A DNA stretch of 64,000 nt from Fragum whitleyi. Taxonomy: Eukaryota > Mollusca > Bivalvia > Cardiida > Cardiidae. The position numbers were made by a program, and so were the translations under genes. The notes under the pieces are model-generated. The model saw nothing but the letters and a program-made list of their open reading frames with translations. It was not told where the DNA came from and made no database searches. Shown here piece by piece: positions 46,022 to 58,448 of the stretch. Numbering within the stretch: the first letter of the stretch is position 1; every line of letters begins with the position of its first letter. The DNA is taken from NCBI GenBank assembly GCA_948146395.1, contig OX411544.1, forward strand, positions 87,753,632 to 87,817,631, read 5' to 3'.

Positions 46022-46434
46022 TTAATGCGCCGTCAGATCACCGTGGTGCAGCAGCTCGTTTCAACCCACGGCTTATTAAGGATGGCTTGATAGACCGTAG
46101 AAAACGTAACGTTACATATCAGAACTTGAATCAAAAGCCCAAAATGGCCAAACTTCTGCGGCGTGACCCGTTTTGTACTAGCGTGGTCAACGGTTTACAG
46201 TGTAAACGTTGGATTTGCAAATGTCGAAAGTGTATGAATTTTTTTTTTTCAGTGGAAAAAAAAGAGAACGGAAAACTATTTAAATAAGTAAGAATAATAA
46301 ATAAGACTGAAAAGTTAGTAAAATTTGAATGGCAATTAAGGGATTTGAAATTTAAACAAAATGTTTGAAATGTTTTGAAGTGAGCATTGTGGGGCTTTTC
46401 TGTTGTTCTCTTTGATTTTATTTTCACAAGCTTA

Positions 46435-46870
46435 CAGTTAACAACATCGTAAAATTGACTAGGTGAATGATTTTGGAATGATTTAGGAATGAAATTGAAT
46501 GTGTGTGGAGCAAGTTTTGAGTGAATTTAATGGGAGGTAATCCTATAACGCAAATTTTGTTAAGGATGAACAAAAATAGCGATATTGATTACCTCCCTTT
46601 AATGAAATATGCTTCCGATTTGTATATATAGCTTCCTATTCCTTCAAGAACCTATGAGACGCTAACAATTTTAATTATGTCAGAGAAATCGCGATTTTTC
46701 TCTTTCTAAGTTTATTTTGAATGACGTTGTTGATACTATATTTTTCAATGGATTTGAGCGTTTTTTGAGTTGTTTGAGTGATTGTTTGGAATGAGTGGAT
46801 GGAGCGCTGAGTGAGCGATTTAGAATGGCTGTGATTGATGTGAATGTCAATTTCACGATGTTATTAACTG
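46435..46870 (+). mobile_element. MITE-A copy (436 bp)
   Basis: TA|CAGTTAACAACATCGTAAAA to CACGATGTTATTAACTG|TA. Confidence 0.85.
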
Positions 46871-48400
46871 TAGCAGTATAGTTCCGCAGCGCAACCCGAA
46901 ATATTACTCTGCGAGCAATACCGTATATAGTAAATGTGATTTTTTTCAACTTCAAGAAGGGGGATAATGTACATCTGGAATCCGATAAATGCCGCCTTGG
47001 TATCTCTCCGTATTTGCTAAACCGGGATAGGAAACAATTATCCAAAAAGAAAATACTTTCAGCATACATACAGTTTCTTTAAATTTGGAAAATAAAGGGA
47101 GAATATTATACTAGAAATAGTTCATGTTTCCAAAAAATGGTTTGGCTCACGAATTGATTCCCGGTTTTACAAGAAAGTCCCTTTATTAATTATGTCAGTT
47201 TATAAAAAAGCTATTCTTAATTTGATGGGTAATCTATTTTTTATTGTTCGTCTACACATGGACTTTTCGGCCTCATAGCTCTTTTGTACTACGTAATGAT
47301 CCATACTTATTCATTGTGAATCAAAGAAACGTGTTTTGCAGAAGAAGTATATATGTATGGAGGTTAATTCAGGCATTGCATTTTCCACAGCCTCTAGACA
47401 AACAAGTTGGTTGCTTGTACCCCCCCCCCCCCCCCCCCCCCGACACCAAGCACACTTACGCCCATTAAAGGCACTTGGCATTTCTTCACAAATATCTCGT
47501 GCGAATTCAAAGATATATGTAGGAGAAGAGAGCGAAGAGTTTCTTATCTATTCCCATACTCAAAAACAAATAAATAATGTAAAACAATCTCAAGTTTCCT
47601 GTGGGATATCAAGCCAGCCCGCTTTTTTATAAGTTTAAAACCATTAAACTTCGTACTCTTGACTTTCAACATTCGTGGAAAGTTGAAACTAATGTGACTT
47701 TGTCTCTGTATCAAAGACACCAATCAACATTAGAGGTTACTAGTTGGTAAGTTGGTGAAAGAATATATATAAACTCAACGCATCTTTAGGGCAGTAATAC
47801 TAATTCGTAAGGTGTAAAAGCAAAGCGATGGTCTCTATTTTCAAAGCTTATAACAAAATACATGTCCTAAATGAAAACAACTAATGATTCACTTATAGTC
47901 TGCGCTTCATTTTGCGTTATAAATACAGGGCAATGCCCTGAAACTAAAACCTACATAAATCTTTATTACAAGTATACAATTTGCAACATCATGGATGGAA
48001 TTACAATTGTCGTGAGTGAACAACACCGAACAAGTTATAAAGAAAAGAATTTTTAACTCGAGGATAACACGATTAAGGGTCGAACATCTCTTATTGCCAT
48101 CGTGGTCCTAACTCAATCCTGATATTATCCTGCTCTTAGAGAGAGAGGTAATGGGTTCTAACCACTGCTATCCACTTCAACTGTCCTCTTCATGGGTGGG
48201 AAAAAGACGATGTCTTTACTCTCGCTCGAATAGCCGAAAACAAAACCTGATTTAACCCAAATGTTTAGTCTCAAAAGATAGATCTATGAATGTTGATGAA
48301 GCGTTAATGACGTATTATATAAGAGAAGTGTTGTGGAATGCCCTGCAGCACCTGAAAGTTGATCAATTTTATATAGAACAAAGAAGGCCAAAAATCGGGT
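46871..48400. other. Intergenic
   Basis: AT-rich with a 22-C homopolymer at 47420-47441. Short open frames only (74-98 codons), some spanning the C-run as poly-Pro. Nothing recognised. Confidence 0.4.
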
Positions 48401-48611
48401 GGCGTCTGACCTTCTAATGTGACCATGGCTTTAACTTTGCCATTTGGTGCAATTATGTGGAATCATGAAAAAAGGGACCTTAAAAGAAAATCATATCGAT
48501 ACAACTTCTTCTTTTATGTATATATTTTTTTTACATCTTGAATAAGATTATAAAGACATAGGCTTTTCAAAGAGTCAGTGGAGCGGTCTCAGGCCCTCAT
48601 GGGCCTCTTGT
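48400..48611 (+). mobile_element. 3' end of a Helentron-like element (H8)
   Basis: GGAGCGGTCTC (eroded GTGAGCGATC), the hairpin AGGCCCtcatGGGCCT, then CTTGT|T at 48611. The left border is not found, so the start given is arbitrary. Confidence 0.55.
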
Positions 48612-49583
48612 TTGTTCATGTGGTGAAAATAATATTACATTATGTACAAAAAAAGAAAGATAATGTGTGTGGACACAATTTCATCCATACGCATATTTTA
48701 AAGCCGGTTTTCTAAGCGTTTCGCTGTCGCATTTCATAAACAAGATAAATGTCATAAATTATTCTTCATTTTTAAAATATTATTTTTCGTTAAATCACCA
48801 GCAAAGATTTCGTAAACGTACGTTTTAAAAAAATGGTAAATTTATAGATTTGGTTGTGTGGAGAAACTTTTTTTTTCAAAACGTCTCATGTTAATTGATG
48901 GCGCCTAATGCCTTTTTCACCAATCAAAGGAAACATGATTTAAAACCGATTGATATCAAAATTGCTTAAAAAATAACTTTTTTCCGTCTTATTCTATATA
49001 ATTCTTATAAAAAAAATAGCAGTTAAAGGTTAATACGAATGACAAAATCGACATGCGAAAAATAAGACGCGCTTCAGAAAAAAGACGGTGTCATTAAGTC
49101 TAAATAGCAAACTGACGTTACAAAAAGTAAAATACATTGTATAAGCGTGTGCGACGTCTATCTTAGTGGCGTAACGTAATTTACGTTGCGACGTTGTCCA
49201 AACACCATGTCATCCATGGAAACGACGTATACGCGATGTGAGTTTACGTTTTCAAGGTAAGACAATTACATTTAAAATTTGTTTTAAACTGTAGCGCATT
49301 ATACAACGGTGACCATCCCAAAGAATACAGTGTATGAATACACATCGCATTAAATAAATACGCAAAGTGGAATCATACATGACAGTGATTAGGTTTTTTG
49401 TTTCATTCCTCCATGAAATCAATGAATACTCTCTTCAAAACTTATCAATTCTTATTATGAAACAGAAACGTAAAGGTTTATGTATAATAAAATGTATTTT
49501 GTAAGGGGGATAACTTTTGCCAAAACCCATAAAAAGCTGCGAACTCGTAACTATTTTCCATTGAGTAATTAAACATGTTTATA
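48612..49583. other. Intergenic with CG-containing palindromes
   Basis: GGCGTAACGTAATTTACGTTGCGACGT (about 49168-49195; a palindrome around GTAATTTAC) stands out as CpG-containing. Nothing else recognised. Confidence 0.4.
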
Positions 49584-50017
49584 CAGTTAAGAACATCGTG
49601 AAATTGACAAGATGAATGATTTTAGAATGATTTTGGAATGAAATGAATGAATGTGTGGAGCGATTTTTGAGTGTTTTTAATTTGAGGTATTCCAATATCG
49701 CAAATTTTGTTCAGGATTAACAAAATTAGCGATATTAAAAACCTCCCTTAAATAAAATATGCATACGAGTCCAAAAATAGCTCCCTTTTACACAAAGAAA
49801 CCATCAGCCACTTATTATTTGAATTATGTCAGTGAAATCGCGGTTTTTTCCAGTATTATTTATTTTGAATGATGCTATTGATTCTACCTTTTAGGTGGGT
49901 TTGGAGCGTTTTTGAATGGTTTAAGTGGGTGTTTGGAATGAATGAATGGAATGCTGAGCGAGCGATTTGGAATGGTTTTGATTGAAATGAATGTCAATTT
50001 CACGACGTTGTTAACTG
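49584..50017 (+). mobile_element. MITE-A copy (434 bp)
   Basis: TA|CAGTTAAGAACATCGTGAAA to CACGACGTTGTTAACTG|TA. Confidence 0.85.
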
Positions 50018-51019
50018 TAAGCCGATCAGAATGAGCGTATCTTGGGGGACACAACTAGAATTAAATCAGTTTATATCGACAAAGCAAGTATGATTTGTCC
50101 TGGACAAATTAATTACAAGATAACTATCCTTTGTATATGATTGTACTCCTGAATTCTTAGGGCCGGATGTCTCAAGGTCTCAAGGCCCAGTCTGTCTAAA
50201 ATTTTGTCGTCTGTTTAAGGGTTTAAGGGATGGGGCAATTCTTTATTTTTTCTAATTGATTAATCCAATACAAGACAACAAATGTTAAGTCAGGTCCAAA
50301 TTGTAAAGGGCTGCAGATTACATACTATATGAGGGCAAATAAGTAAAATGTGTAGCAGAAAGGGTAGATAATATTAGGGAGAAAGAAAAAAGTGTTAGTT
50401 AGCAGCATTTTCTTATTTTCCGTATTAGCAATGTCATCCGTCAAGATCAAATATAAAAGCTATGTATCTTTAATACAGCAGTGAATTTGGCAGTGATAAG
50501 TAAGAAATATCTGGCCAGTATACATGATAAGGACAGGTTAATGATCAAGGTTATATTCCAGAAAACTGACCTCTTGTATTGTTTCGTCTATTCAGTTCCC
50601 TCACTTTCAGTACGACATGTATTGGTACTTTTAGCACAGCGTAGTGATATGCATGCAATTATGTGTCGCACAAAAGTTGATGACGAATACTAAACCTTTT
50701 TTTTTGCGCTCGCTTGGGCAAAGAAAAGCTACGTAGTACACACGTTGTTCGGTTTTTGACTCGATTATCCTTTTCCTATTCAATTTCCAGGATACAGGGT
50801 TGTTTCCTATGGCCAACTAAACATGGCAAAAATGGACGTTATATAATGCTTACATATCTAAACTATAAAATCTATAAGCCAATCAAAATAGAAAAGGGAA
50901 GCCCTGTTCTATATCCATAAAGGAAAGAAAATAAACTGCAATTGTATCACCCTTCGTTAACCACTCCTAGCGTACTCTCAAAAGCCAAAATTATCTGACT
51001 AAGGAAGCCTTGTTCAAAA
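50018..51019. other. Intergenic, probable LINE 5' region
   Basis: AT-rich. A 70-codon frame at 50481-50693 has no motif. The end of this stretch may be the LINE 5' UTR. Confidence 0.4.
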
Positions 51020-51960
51020 ATGGCATACTCACTGGCAAGCTCTACACCAAAAATTAAAAGACCAAGGATCCCGAGCGATAGCTGCCCACTTTGCGACAAA
51101 CAACTTAAGGACAAAATAGATGCAGTGCCATGCAGCATTTGCGAATTAAAATTCTGCCGACCATACAAAAACGCTTCTAGTGTATAATTTACAATCTTGA
51201 AAGAGGAACAAAAATACCTTTAAGTGGACATGCAAAAACTGTAAAAGAACATTCCCTGGTATGAATAGTATATCCGAAAGAATAAAACCAATGGAAGTAC
51301 CACAACAATATTATGGAAGATGGAAAACGATATTACAGAAATCAATTCAAAGATTAAAATAAGTGTAAAATAAGAGATAAGCAAAATTAAACTGCAACTT
51401 TCAATGATAACTGAAGATAATATTAAAAGTCAAATCCAAAATTGTGCCCTAAGGAAGTACGCAAAATAGATGACTGGCGATGAAGAGCGTTAAAAATTGC
51501 TGCTTTCAAACTGCAAGAGAGCAAAAGACTTAGTCCAAGAAAGAAACGTGACGCAAGAAAATTCCATGAAATGGATAATTTAATAGGTATAGACAACTCT
51601 AACTCTGTAGTGATGTACAGACTCGGCAACATTAAAAGAAGGATCAGATAGACCACTTTATGTTGTACTTCAAATCAAAGAACAGCGAAAATCTATCTTA
51701 GATAATACTTTCAAACTGCGACAAATCAGTGGCGTTAATGAATTCAAAGGGTGTATAATCATAAAGGATCTAACTCCCGAACAGAGAAGCCATAACAAAG
51801 AAACAAGACCAAAGAAAAAGGGACAACAAGAAAATGGAAAAGAAAGTACGTGTGATGAATTCGAACAAGAAACTATACTAGATTATACAGTAACAGATGA
51901 ATTTATAATGGTTATGGAGGGAAATGAAAACAATTTCCCTCACAACATATTGTCTAGATA
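51020..51960 (+). pseudogene. LINE ORF1 remnant with PHD-like zinc finger
   Basis: From the ATG at 51020 the reading gives CPLCDKQLKD...VPCSICELKFC with a stop at 51187, then in another frame WTCKNCKRTFPG (about 51220): together the Cys pattern of a PHD-type finger. A coiled-coil-like Lys/Ile-rich stretch follows. Around 51650-51800 is RPLYVVLQIKEQRKSILDN...IIIKDLTPEQRSHNKE, a motif typical of LINE ORF1 C-terminal domains. Several frameshifts and stops separate these pieces, so the protein is dead. ORF1 proteins bind element RNA in the parental family. Confidence 0.7.
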
Positions 51961-52158
51961 ACGTCAAGAGGCTACTTCCAAACAAAAAATCTAATTCAAG
52001 GGCTACCAAATTCAGCTAACGATATTTTGCCGTTCGAGGAAACAGTCTTGGGAGTATCAAAAATGTCAATAGCCTGATTAAAAGCTCTGTATCAAGCAGT
52101 AACGATGAAAGCTTTATTTGTAATTGTACAAAAGATGTTAATAAATACTTTAAAATAC

Positions 52159-52470
52159 TGTATACCGATGCTGACTCATTGTCAAACAAAATGAGTGAAT
52201 TTCATATACTGATTAAAGAAAAAAGCTCTGACATTATAGCTGTCACAAAGGTTTTTTTTTTTCAAAAAAATATGGTACTCTTAATTATAATTCACCCTAA
52301 TGAAACATTACGGGATACATGTACGTCTGTCACAAACCAAAAAGTATAAAGAATTACAGGGAGAGTGTGTCTTATTTTTATAACAAATATCTTCCTTTCT
52401 ATGAAGTAAAAAATCTCGAAACTGAATTTATTAAATGTGTCCAAATAGGTCTAGATTTTAATCAGCAAAC
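52159..52470 (+). pseudogene. LINE ORF2 endonuclease N-terminal remnant
   Basis: ADSLSNKMSEFHILIKEKSS then DIIAVTKV is the start of an apurinic-type endonuclease (usual NARSL...KxxEF...PDIIAVTE, with the catalytic Glu lost here). Homology fades by about 52470 and the catalytic core is absent. Confidence 0.65.
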
Positions 52471-52479
52471 CAACATTTA

Positions 52480-53990
52480 GAGTGGTCTAGCGTTACCTCG
52501 AGAGGGCGTAATCTAGAATTCATGCGAAAGCTCGAGCTCGTCTTCCGGTACCGTCGCGTCTTACTCTATTTTCTTGTTGGTTATTACTGCACTTACTCGA
52601 ACGCGCGATTGCTCGATCGCTCGAGCAGCAATCTCAGTCCCGTGGTCAAATTTCACTGCATTCTCTCTAGCAAAGGGGTTCGCACCTTTTTGACATCCAT
52701 TGTTTTGCATCAAAATTAACTTACAGCGCGTATTTGTTATTTTGGTACATCGTCAAGAATACCCTTAGGACTTTTTCGCGGACAAATTGTTTTCACACCT
52801 CTTCGTATGCCATACTTATTCAATTTAAGGTGTGAATGACGGTAATTTAATGTTTAAAAAATAATTTTGCGACTTTGAAACAATACAACAAATTGACATT
52901 TTTGTCGAATCAATGCTGATCATCATTTTGAAAGTCTTTCGAAAATCATCCTCGTGAGTAATTCAGCAAATTATCCACCTTCATAATGAAAGATAATGAC
53001 GATTTTCCACCGAAACATCATAACTACACATTTTTTCCAGGCAAAGTTTCAATGTTTCGGTCACCCATCGATAGTGTTCGGCACAAAAACGTGGTTAAAG
53101 AAAAATGCATTGATTTTTAATTTTCTTGAAGTAAGCTCCAAAGAAAACATTGTAAGAAAAGAAGGACTTGCTTTCAACTTCGCCTATCTTCTGACTGATA
53201 AAATGTCTAAAATTTTGTCATTTAGAAACGATAGCTACGAAAATATTGAAAGGATGAAATAATATGCATGTTTTAATGCCTCTCATTAAAATTGCTAAAT
53301 GTACAGAGAACAGACACCACTGACATTGACGCCGACAATCGACTTTGTTTTCCTGTTTTCAACGCTTACAATTTTACCTAATTATCAAATCGTTTTATAT
53401 CAAAGAATCAATTGTACTTCATAAAACTAATCCTCAAGGAGGGTTTTTTCATAGGTTCATAGGTACTGCATATTTTGAAGGCAAATATGCAAATGTAAGT
53501 TTAAAACGTAGTGAGACGTCTTCATGGAGGACAATTTTGCGTACTAGCATTAACTCGAATCATGCGATGACTCGAGCAAATTGGTCAGTCCCGTGTGTGT
53601 TCGAGATATCGCGAGACCACTGTACTTAGTTCCGAAAGAAAGTGTGCACTTTCGGTCTTTGGTTTTCCCAATGTTTTGCAAAGTTGGAGGAACTCTTACT
53701 TGTAAAATCTGTTGCATGTTTTAGAGTTGACCATTTAGAAACGAGGTATAAAATCCGATTTCGAAATAAGTTGCGTATACTGTGGGCACTTGTTCAGCAC
53801 ATATGGTGTTGAGATTGGACCTCCTAGAATTTCTTTTCTGGTAAAGAGAAGTTTGCTTATATGGTATTTCCTACTTTCACTAGGGACTCCCTACCATTTC
53901 CAAACTGAAGTTTGACCACAAAACAGTCGAATTCAATATCATAACTCAACAAATGCTACATAAGAGAAATTCCAATATAAGAATTAATTA
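52480..53990. other. ~1.5-kb segment separating LINE endonuclease and RT remnants
   Basis: Replaces the rest of the endonuclease. Two stretches share sequence: ACTCGAACGCGCGATTGCTC...CAGTCCCGTG (about 52593-52645) and ACTCGAATCATGCGATGACT...CAGTCCCGTG (about 53550-53600), in the same orientation, as if an element had duplicated ends. The 88- and 94-codon frames inside are unrecognised. Confidence 0.45.
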
Positions 53991-54013
53991 ATATAAAGGA
54001 GATTAAAAAAACA

Positions 54014-55610
54014 ATTGGGAAAAACTTGACCTAGTCAACTGGAATGAAAAGCTCAATGATGTAAGTGTTGAAGATGTATGGACAAAGTTTGCCGACATAC
54101 TTTGTAAATATAACAAGGGAAAGTACCGGAGTATAGCTTTAAATCTAGGCATTTCAAAATACCATGGATCAAAGCTGAAACTATAAACGTGAGGGAAGGT
54201 AAACAATCTTATGATAAAGAATTGGTAAAGAATATCAAATCTAACCCCAAAACATTCTGGCAGTACGTATACAACAACAACAACAACAACAAAAAAGAAA
54301 CTCCATCATGCCTTAAGGATAACGATGGCCAAATTCTCAAAGAAAAATATCCCAAAGCAACACTACTAAATGACTTTTTCACAAACGTGACTGTGGAAGA
54401 GAAAACAAACATACAAAATTTCTAAAAGAAAACTAACAAAACTCTTACAACAGTAAAACATCTAGACTGTGTCAAAGAATCAAAATCTTCAGGACCAGAT
54501 GGAGTACACCCTAAACTACTTAAATAGTGTTCTGATATTTTGGCATAGCCATTAAGTATGCTTTTCTCGAAATCGATGAATTAAGCAAAATACCATCACC
54601 ATGGAAAATGGCTATAGTCACACCAATATACAAACAAGGACCAAAACAAGAAACGTCAAGTTATAGACCAATAACCCTAAAAATTGTTAAATGTAAAATA
54701 ATATGAGATTCAAGATTGCGTCCTATATGGAAACACATAACCTTGGTATGCCTCAAGGAAATGCTCTCGGTCCTGCACCTCGCCATCTATATTAATGGTC
54801 TACCAGACTGCAATTTGTGTGAGACGAAGTTGTTTGCCGATGATACAAAGATTCTATTCTACAATAAACACTGCTAATGCTCAAAGTAATCTTCAAAAGG
54901 ACCTGAATTACCTACAAGATTGGTCAAGCAAGTAGCAACTTGTGTTTAAATAAGACAAGTGCAAGCACCTTCAAATTGGCCAAAGTATTAAAAATAAATT
55001 TGGGAATTTATGACCTATTTGGGAAAGAAATAACTAAAGACTCAACAGAAAAGGCCTAGGTAACCAAATTGATTAAAAAGAATGAGCTTCAAAGGAAAAT
55101 ACCAATTTGAAAGTCAAAAAAAGCCAGCAAAACTCGAGGCCTCATCTTCAAAAGTCTTGTACGCCCACATCTTGAATATGGATCCAGTGTATGGTAAGTT
55201 ACTTACAAAAAAGAACAAGCAAATGTTGAAAATGTCCATAGGCGAGTAACGAACATTCTTTGCTGTCCAAAGAATAAAACATACAATCAAAGATTACTTC
55301 ACCTAAAACTGCCATTACTGGAATATAGGAGGGAAAGTTCAGATCTTATCCAAAACATTTAGAATTCTGAAGGACAAGGCAAGACTCGACAATCAAGGCG
55401 GTTTCTTACCGTCTACTATTCAAATACACAAATTACCAGAGGGCATAGAAGGAAAATATTTAAACAATCCTCTAAAACAAATGAAAGAAAATTTAGCTTC
55501 ACAAAAAGAGTCGTAAATGAATTGAACAGGCTCTTCGATAGTGATGAAAATAATTGCAATGAAATAATTTTAAGAGCGCTTTAAAAAAAATACTGAAAAT
55601 GATCCAGTTA
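54014..55610 (+). pseudogene. LINE ORF2 reverse-transcriptase remnant (CR1/Jockey-like)
   Basis: In order: the linker NWEKLDLVNWNEKLND...W (54014 on), SNPKTFWQYV (about 54238), SGPDGVHPKLL (about 54490), WKMAIVTPIY...SYRPITL (54602-54682), PQGNALGP (about 54752), the catalytic FADDTK (54834-54851), VRPHLEYGSSVW (55159-55194) and RRVTNILCC (about 55240). Frames change repeatedly. Only about 25 codons separate SYRPITL from PQG, where the family has roughly a hundred, so the finger/palm interior is deleted. The motif set and VRPHLEY tail point to the CR1/Jockey side of non-LTR elements. Confidence 0.85.
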
Positions 55611-55727
55611 AGTTTTTACCCAGTTGTACAAGCAGGAAGCGGACAACAATAGAAACAACCACGAAGAAACGGACCACAGAGGCTCAAGCCTAAGAATGGT
55701 TTCTACACACGTAACAGGTAACAGGTT

Positions 55728-56216
55728 AAAAATACTGTTGTAAATCTTATTGAACTTAATAAACACGAGTTTTCACTACTCTCCAAAGGATTGACCTTCG
55801 GCCCTAAGCCTCCACAATATGACCGAGAAAATTTATTGAAGAAACTAAAGCGATTAGTACTAGACTAAGACTAAAGTCTCACTTCACTAAAGATAAGCCT
55901 CTGTTTGACAATAGCACAACCCCACAAAACACGTCCATCAACCCTAGCCTTACAATAAAGCACTCTAGTAAACAAGATCTCGTTACAGTAGACGATACCA
56001 TTACCACACCTAGCCCACAAAATCATAGTGAGAAAACTTTAAATCCATCTAAGCAAATGTTGGTTTAGAAACGTCAATACAATATTTGGAATTTGATGTA
56101 GTAATGAATCACATATTCAACAAATCTAAAGAAAATTTGAAAAAAAAACAACAAGAGATACAAGCACTTCGATCACTGAAAAGTAAGTACAACATCGTCG
56201 TGAAAATTGCTAATTA
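55728..56216 (+). pseudogene. Penelope-like element N-terminal remnant
   Basis: VVNLIELNKHEFSLLSKGLT then FGPKPP matches the NLSs-x-L-x3-E-x3-LSKGLkF-P block near the start of Penelope-like polymerases. After a frameshift near 55830 comes TRLRLKSHF, and from 56086 ENLKKKQQEIQALRSLKSKY then NIVVKIA, the region that should run into KPADKGG. It ends exactly there; the reverse transcriptase proper is missing. It lies about 120 bp downstream of the LINE remnant in the same direction. Confidence 0.7.
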
Positions 56217-57425
56217 CCCAATTTTTCGATTGAATCCAAGTTGTGTAGTAGGCATCACGAGAAATCAATGGGAAAATTAAAAAAAATCGGACATCTCATG
56301 TTGGTCACAATGTCTATTAGTAAACACCATCAGTGAAATTAACCTGTATTTTTGCGATTGAAAATGTACTTACTTTTGATCGTTGTTTACGCCCGCCTTT
56401 TTGCATGCTTCTACACTGGGCACTCTTTTACTGCACTGTACCAGGTATATGACTGTGAAGATATTTACATTACACAAGAATACAACAAGGTTTGATAAAC
56501 GGAATTTAAGCGAGAGGTGTAAATTGGACATTCGAGAACATAAGTTGTCTGGTAATGGGTTAAATTTTACTTCATATCAAGGTTGATCACGGTCAAGTGG
56601 TGCGTGTTTATGTTCTAATGAGAATTAGGGCCTAATATAGGAACATTCTATTCGTTTGTATACTTGACCTTCCGTAACTCATTAGAACAGATTTCATTCA
56701 TACGAAGGCAGACAAAATCGTAGTAGGTCATCACGTGTGGTATGGCCAATCAGAGGTGTGTAGAAGTTGAAGAGGTCACGACCTAAATAAACACATATTT
56801 CCGACAAATTACTACGGGTTGCAACAGCGAAGGCTCAGATAAAAAAACATAGTATCTGTCTATACAGTGTACAGACACAAACTTTGATTTTGCTCTTAAC
56901 TCTTGACAAGCTTACGCCGATCACCAATTCGCTCGGTTAATTATTGCAAGCTCATTTTGTGTTTTTAAAGGGTAATTTTCATTACCTTCACTTGATGAAG
57001 AATTCTAGTATCACGTCATTAACATATGACAGTGATTTTGCGGAGAGAAGTCTTGAGAAATACTAAATAGAATCTAAAGGGGCACTACAGTTGTACAATT
57101 TATAGTGAGGCGTCAAAGATCAATTTTACATTGAAAATGATAGGCAATAACGGTTTCTCGATACTCACATAAACTTGCGGAACTATACTTTATTCCGAAT
57201 CTATTAAGATCCAACAGGGTTTTCCATACATAGTAACACTGGTGAACGAAAATTTCGTTCACCAAATGAATCATCAAGGGCAAATTTGATCCGCATTTAA
57301 CTATTTGTCTGACAGGCATTTCGAAATCGTTCAAAAATCCTTTTTTATTGACATTGATGAAATCACAACGATTCAATTGGCTTGATTTTTAGGCGTCTAA
57401 AAAAAGAAATGTGCGTAGGCTTTTT
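56217..57425. other. Intergenic
   Basis: GTTCTAATGAG (56611) and CTCATTAGAAC (56679) form a distant inverted pair. GTGAACGAAAATTTCGTTCAC at 57243 is a perfect palindrome. No gene recognised. Confidence 0.4.
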
Positions 57426-57430
57426 TTTTT

Positions 57431-57575
57431 TAAGGGAGGTAATACAAGTATAGATAATTTTGTCCAATTTGGATGAAATTGTCGATATAGTATTATTACT
57501 CTTAAATTAAATTCAGACCTCGCTCCACACATTCGGGGGTTTTTTTTGTTGTTGTTGTTTTTTTTCTAATGATTC
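57431..57575. mobile_element. MITE-A internal-hairpin fragment
   Basis: AAGGGAGGTAATACAAG...ATTTTGTCCAATTTGGATGAAATTGTCG, then CCTCGCTCCACACATTC. Termini absent. Confidence 0.55.
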
Positions 57576-57774
57576 CAAAATCTCATCTTATTAATTTTTC
57601 GATCATGTCTACTGTGACATAATTTTTTTTCCACTGCGATGCCTTGTAGACATCCGCTTTATCGAATCTGTTTTTCAAATATCTATTTTTCGGACATCCC
57701 AGATGGTCCGTATTTGCGTGAAATCCCAAATGTAAACGGTTTGAAACGTTAAACTCTAATACGTTCGACGGATA

Positions 57775-58008
57775 CAGTAAAGAACATCGTGAAATATACA
57801 AAATTAATGAATTCGAAATGAATTTGGGATGAAATCAAGTTATTTCGATGAGTGAATTTTGAATTCAATAAAGGGCAAATAACAAAAAAAAAACAAAAAA
57901 AAACGCTACTTGCGTTCAAGATTAATGAAATTAGCGCCATTATTACCTTCCTTAAATAAAAAAAAAGGATACAAGTGCTATTGGCAGATTTTTGTGTTTC
58001 CACGAACC
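57775..58008 (+). mobile_element. MITE-A left half
   Basis: TA|CAGTAAAGAACATCGTGAAA start. Truncated before the GAGTG-rich right half. A-runs replace the GGGAGG site. Confidence 0.6.
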
Positions 58009-58013
58009 AAATA

Positions 58014-58448
58014 CAGTTAGTTACATCGTGAAATTGACACTTATCTCAATCAAAACCATTCTAAATCACTCACTCAACGCTCCATTCACTCATTCAAAAC
58101 ATGCACTCAAATCGATCAACCCGCTCCAATATGACTGAATGTATACAATCTACAGCTACACTCAAATTAAATATAAATGGAAATAAACGCGATTTCACTG
58201 CCATAATTGAAATTCTAAGCGTCTGGTTGTTTTTTAAAGAAATAGAAAGCAATTTACAGAACTTTTATGTATATCTTATTAAAGGGAGGTAATAAATATA
58301 GCTAATTCTGTTCATCATGAACAAAATTAGCGATATTGGATTACCTCCCTTGAATTTCACTCAAAACTCGCTCCACGCACTCATTCAATATCGTTCCAAA
58401 ATCATTCCTAAATCATTCATCTTGTCAATTTCACGATGTTTTTTACTG
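58014..58448 (-). mobile_element. MITE-A copy (reverse, 435 bp)
   Basis: TA|CAGTTAGTTACATCGTGAAA to CACGATGTTTTTTACTG|TA. Intact hairpin. Confidence 0.83.

Noticed and set aside
51423..51656. Minus-strand frame of 77 codons
   Set aside because: Antisense to the LINE ORF1 remnant.
56186..56215. MITE-A terminus inside the Penelope fragment (ACATCGTCGTGAAAATTG)
   Set aside because: Matches only partly, lacks CAGTTAA and a second end, and is explained as coding for NIVVKIA.
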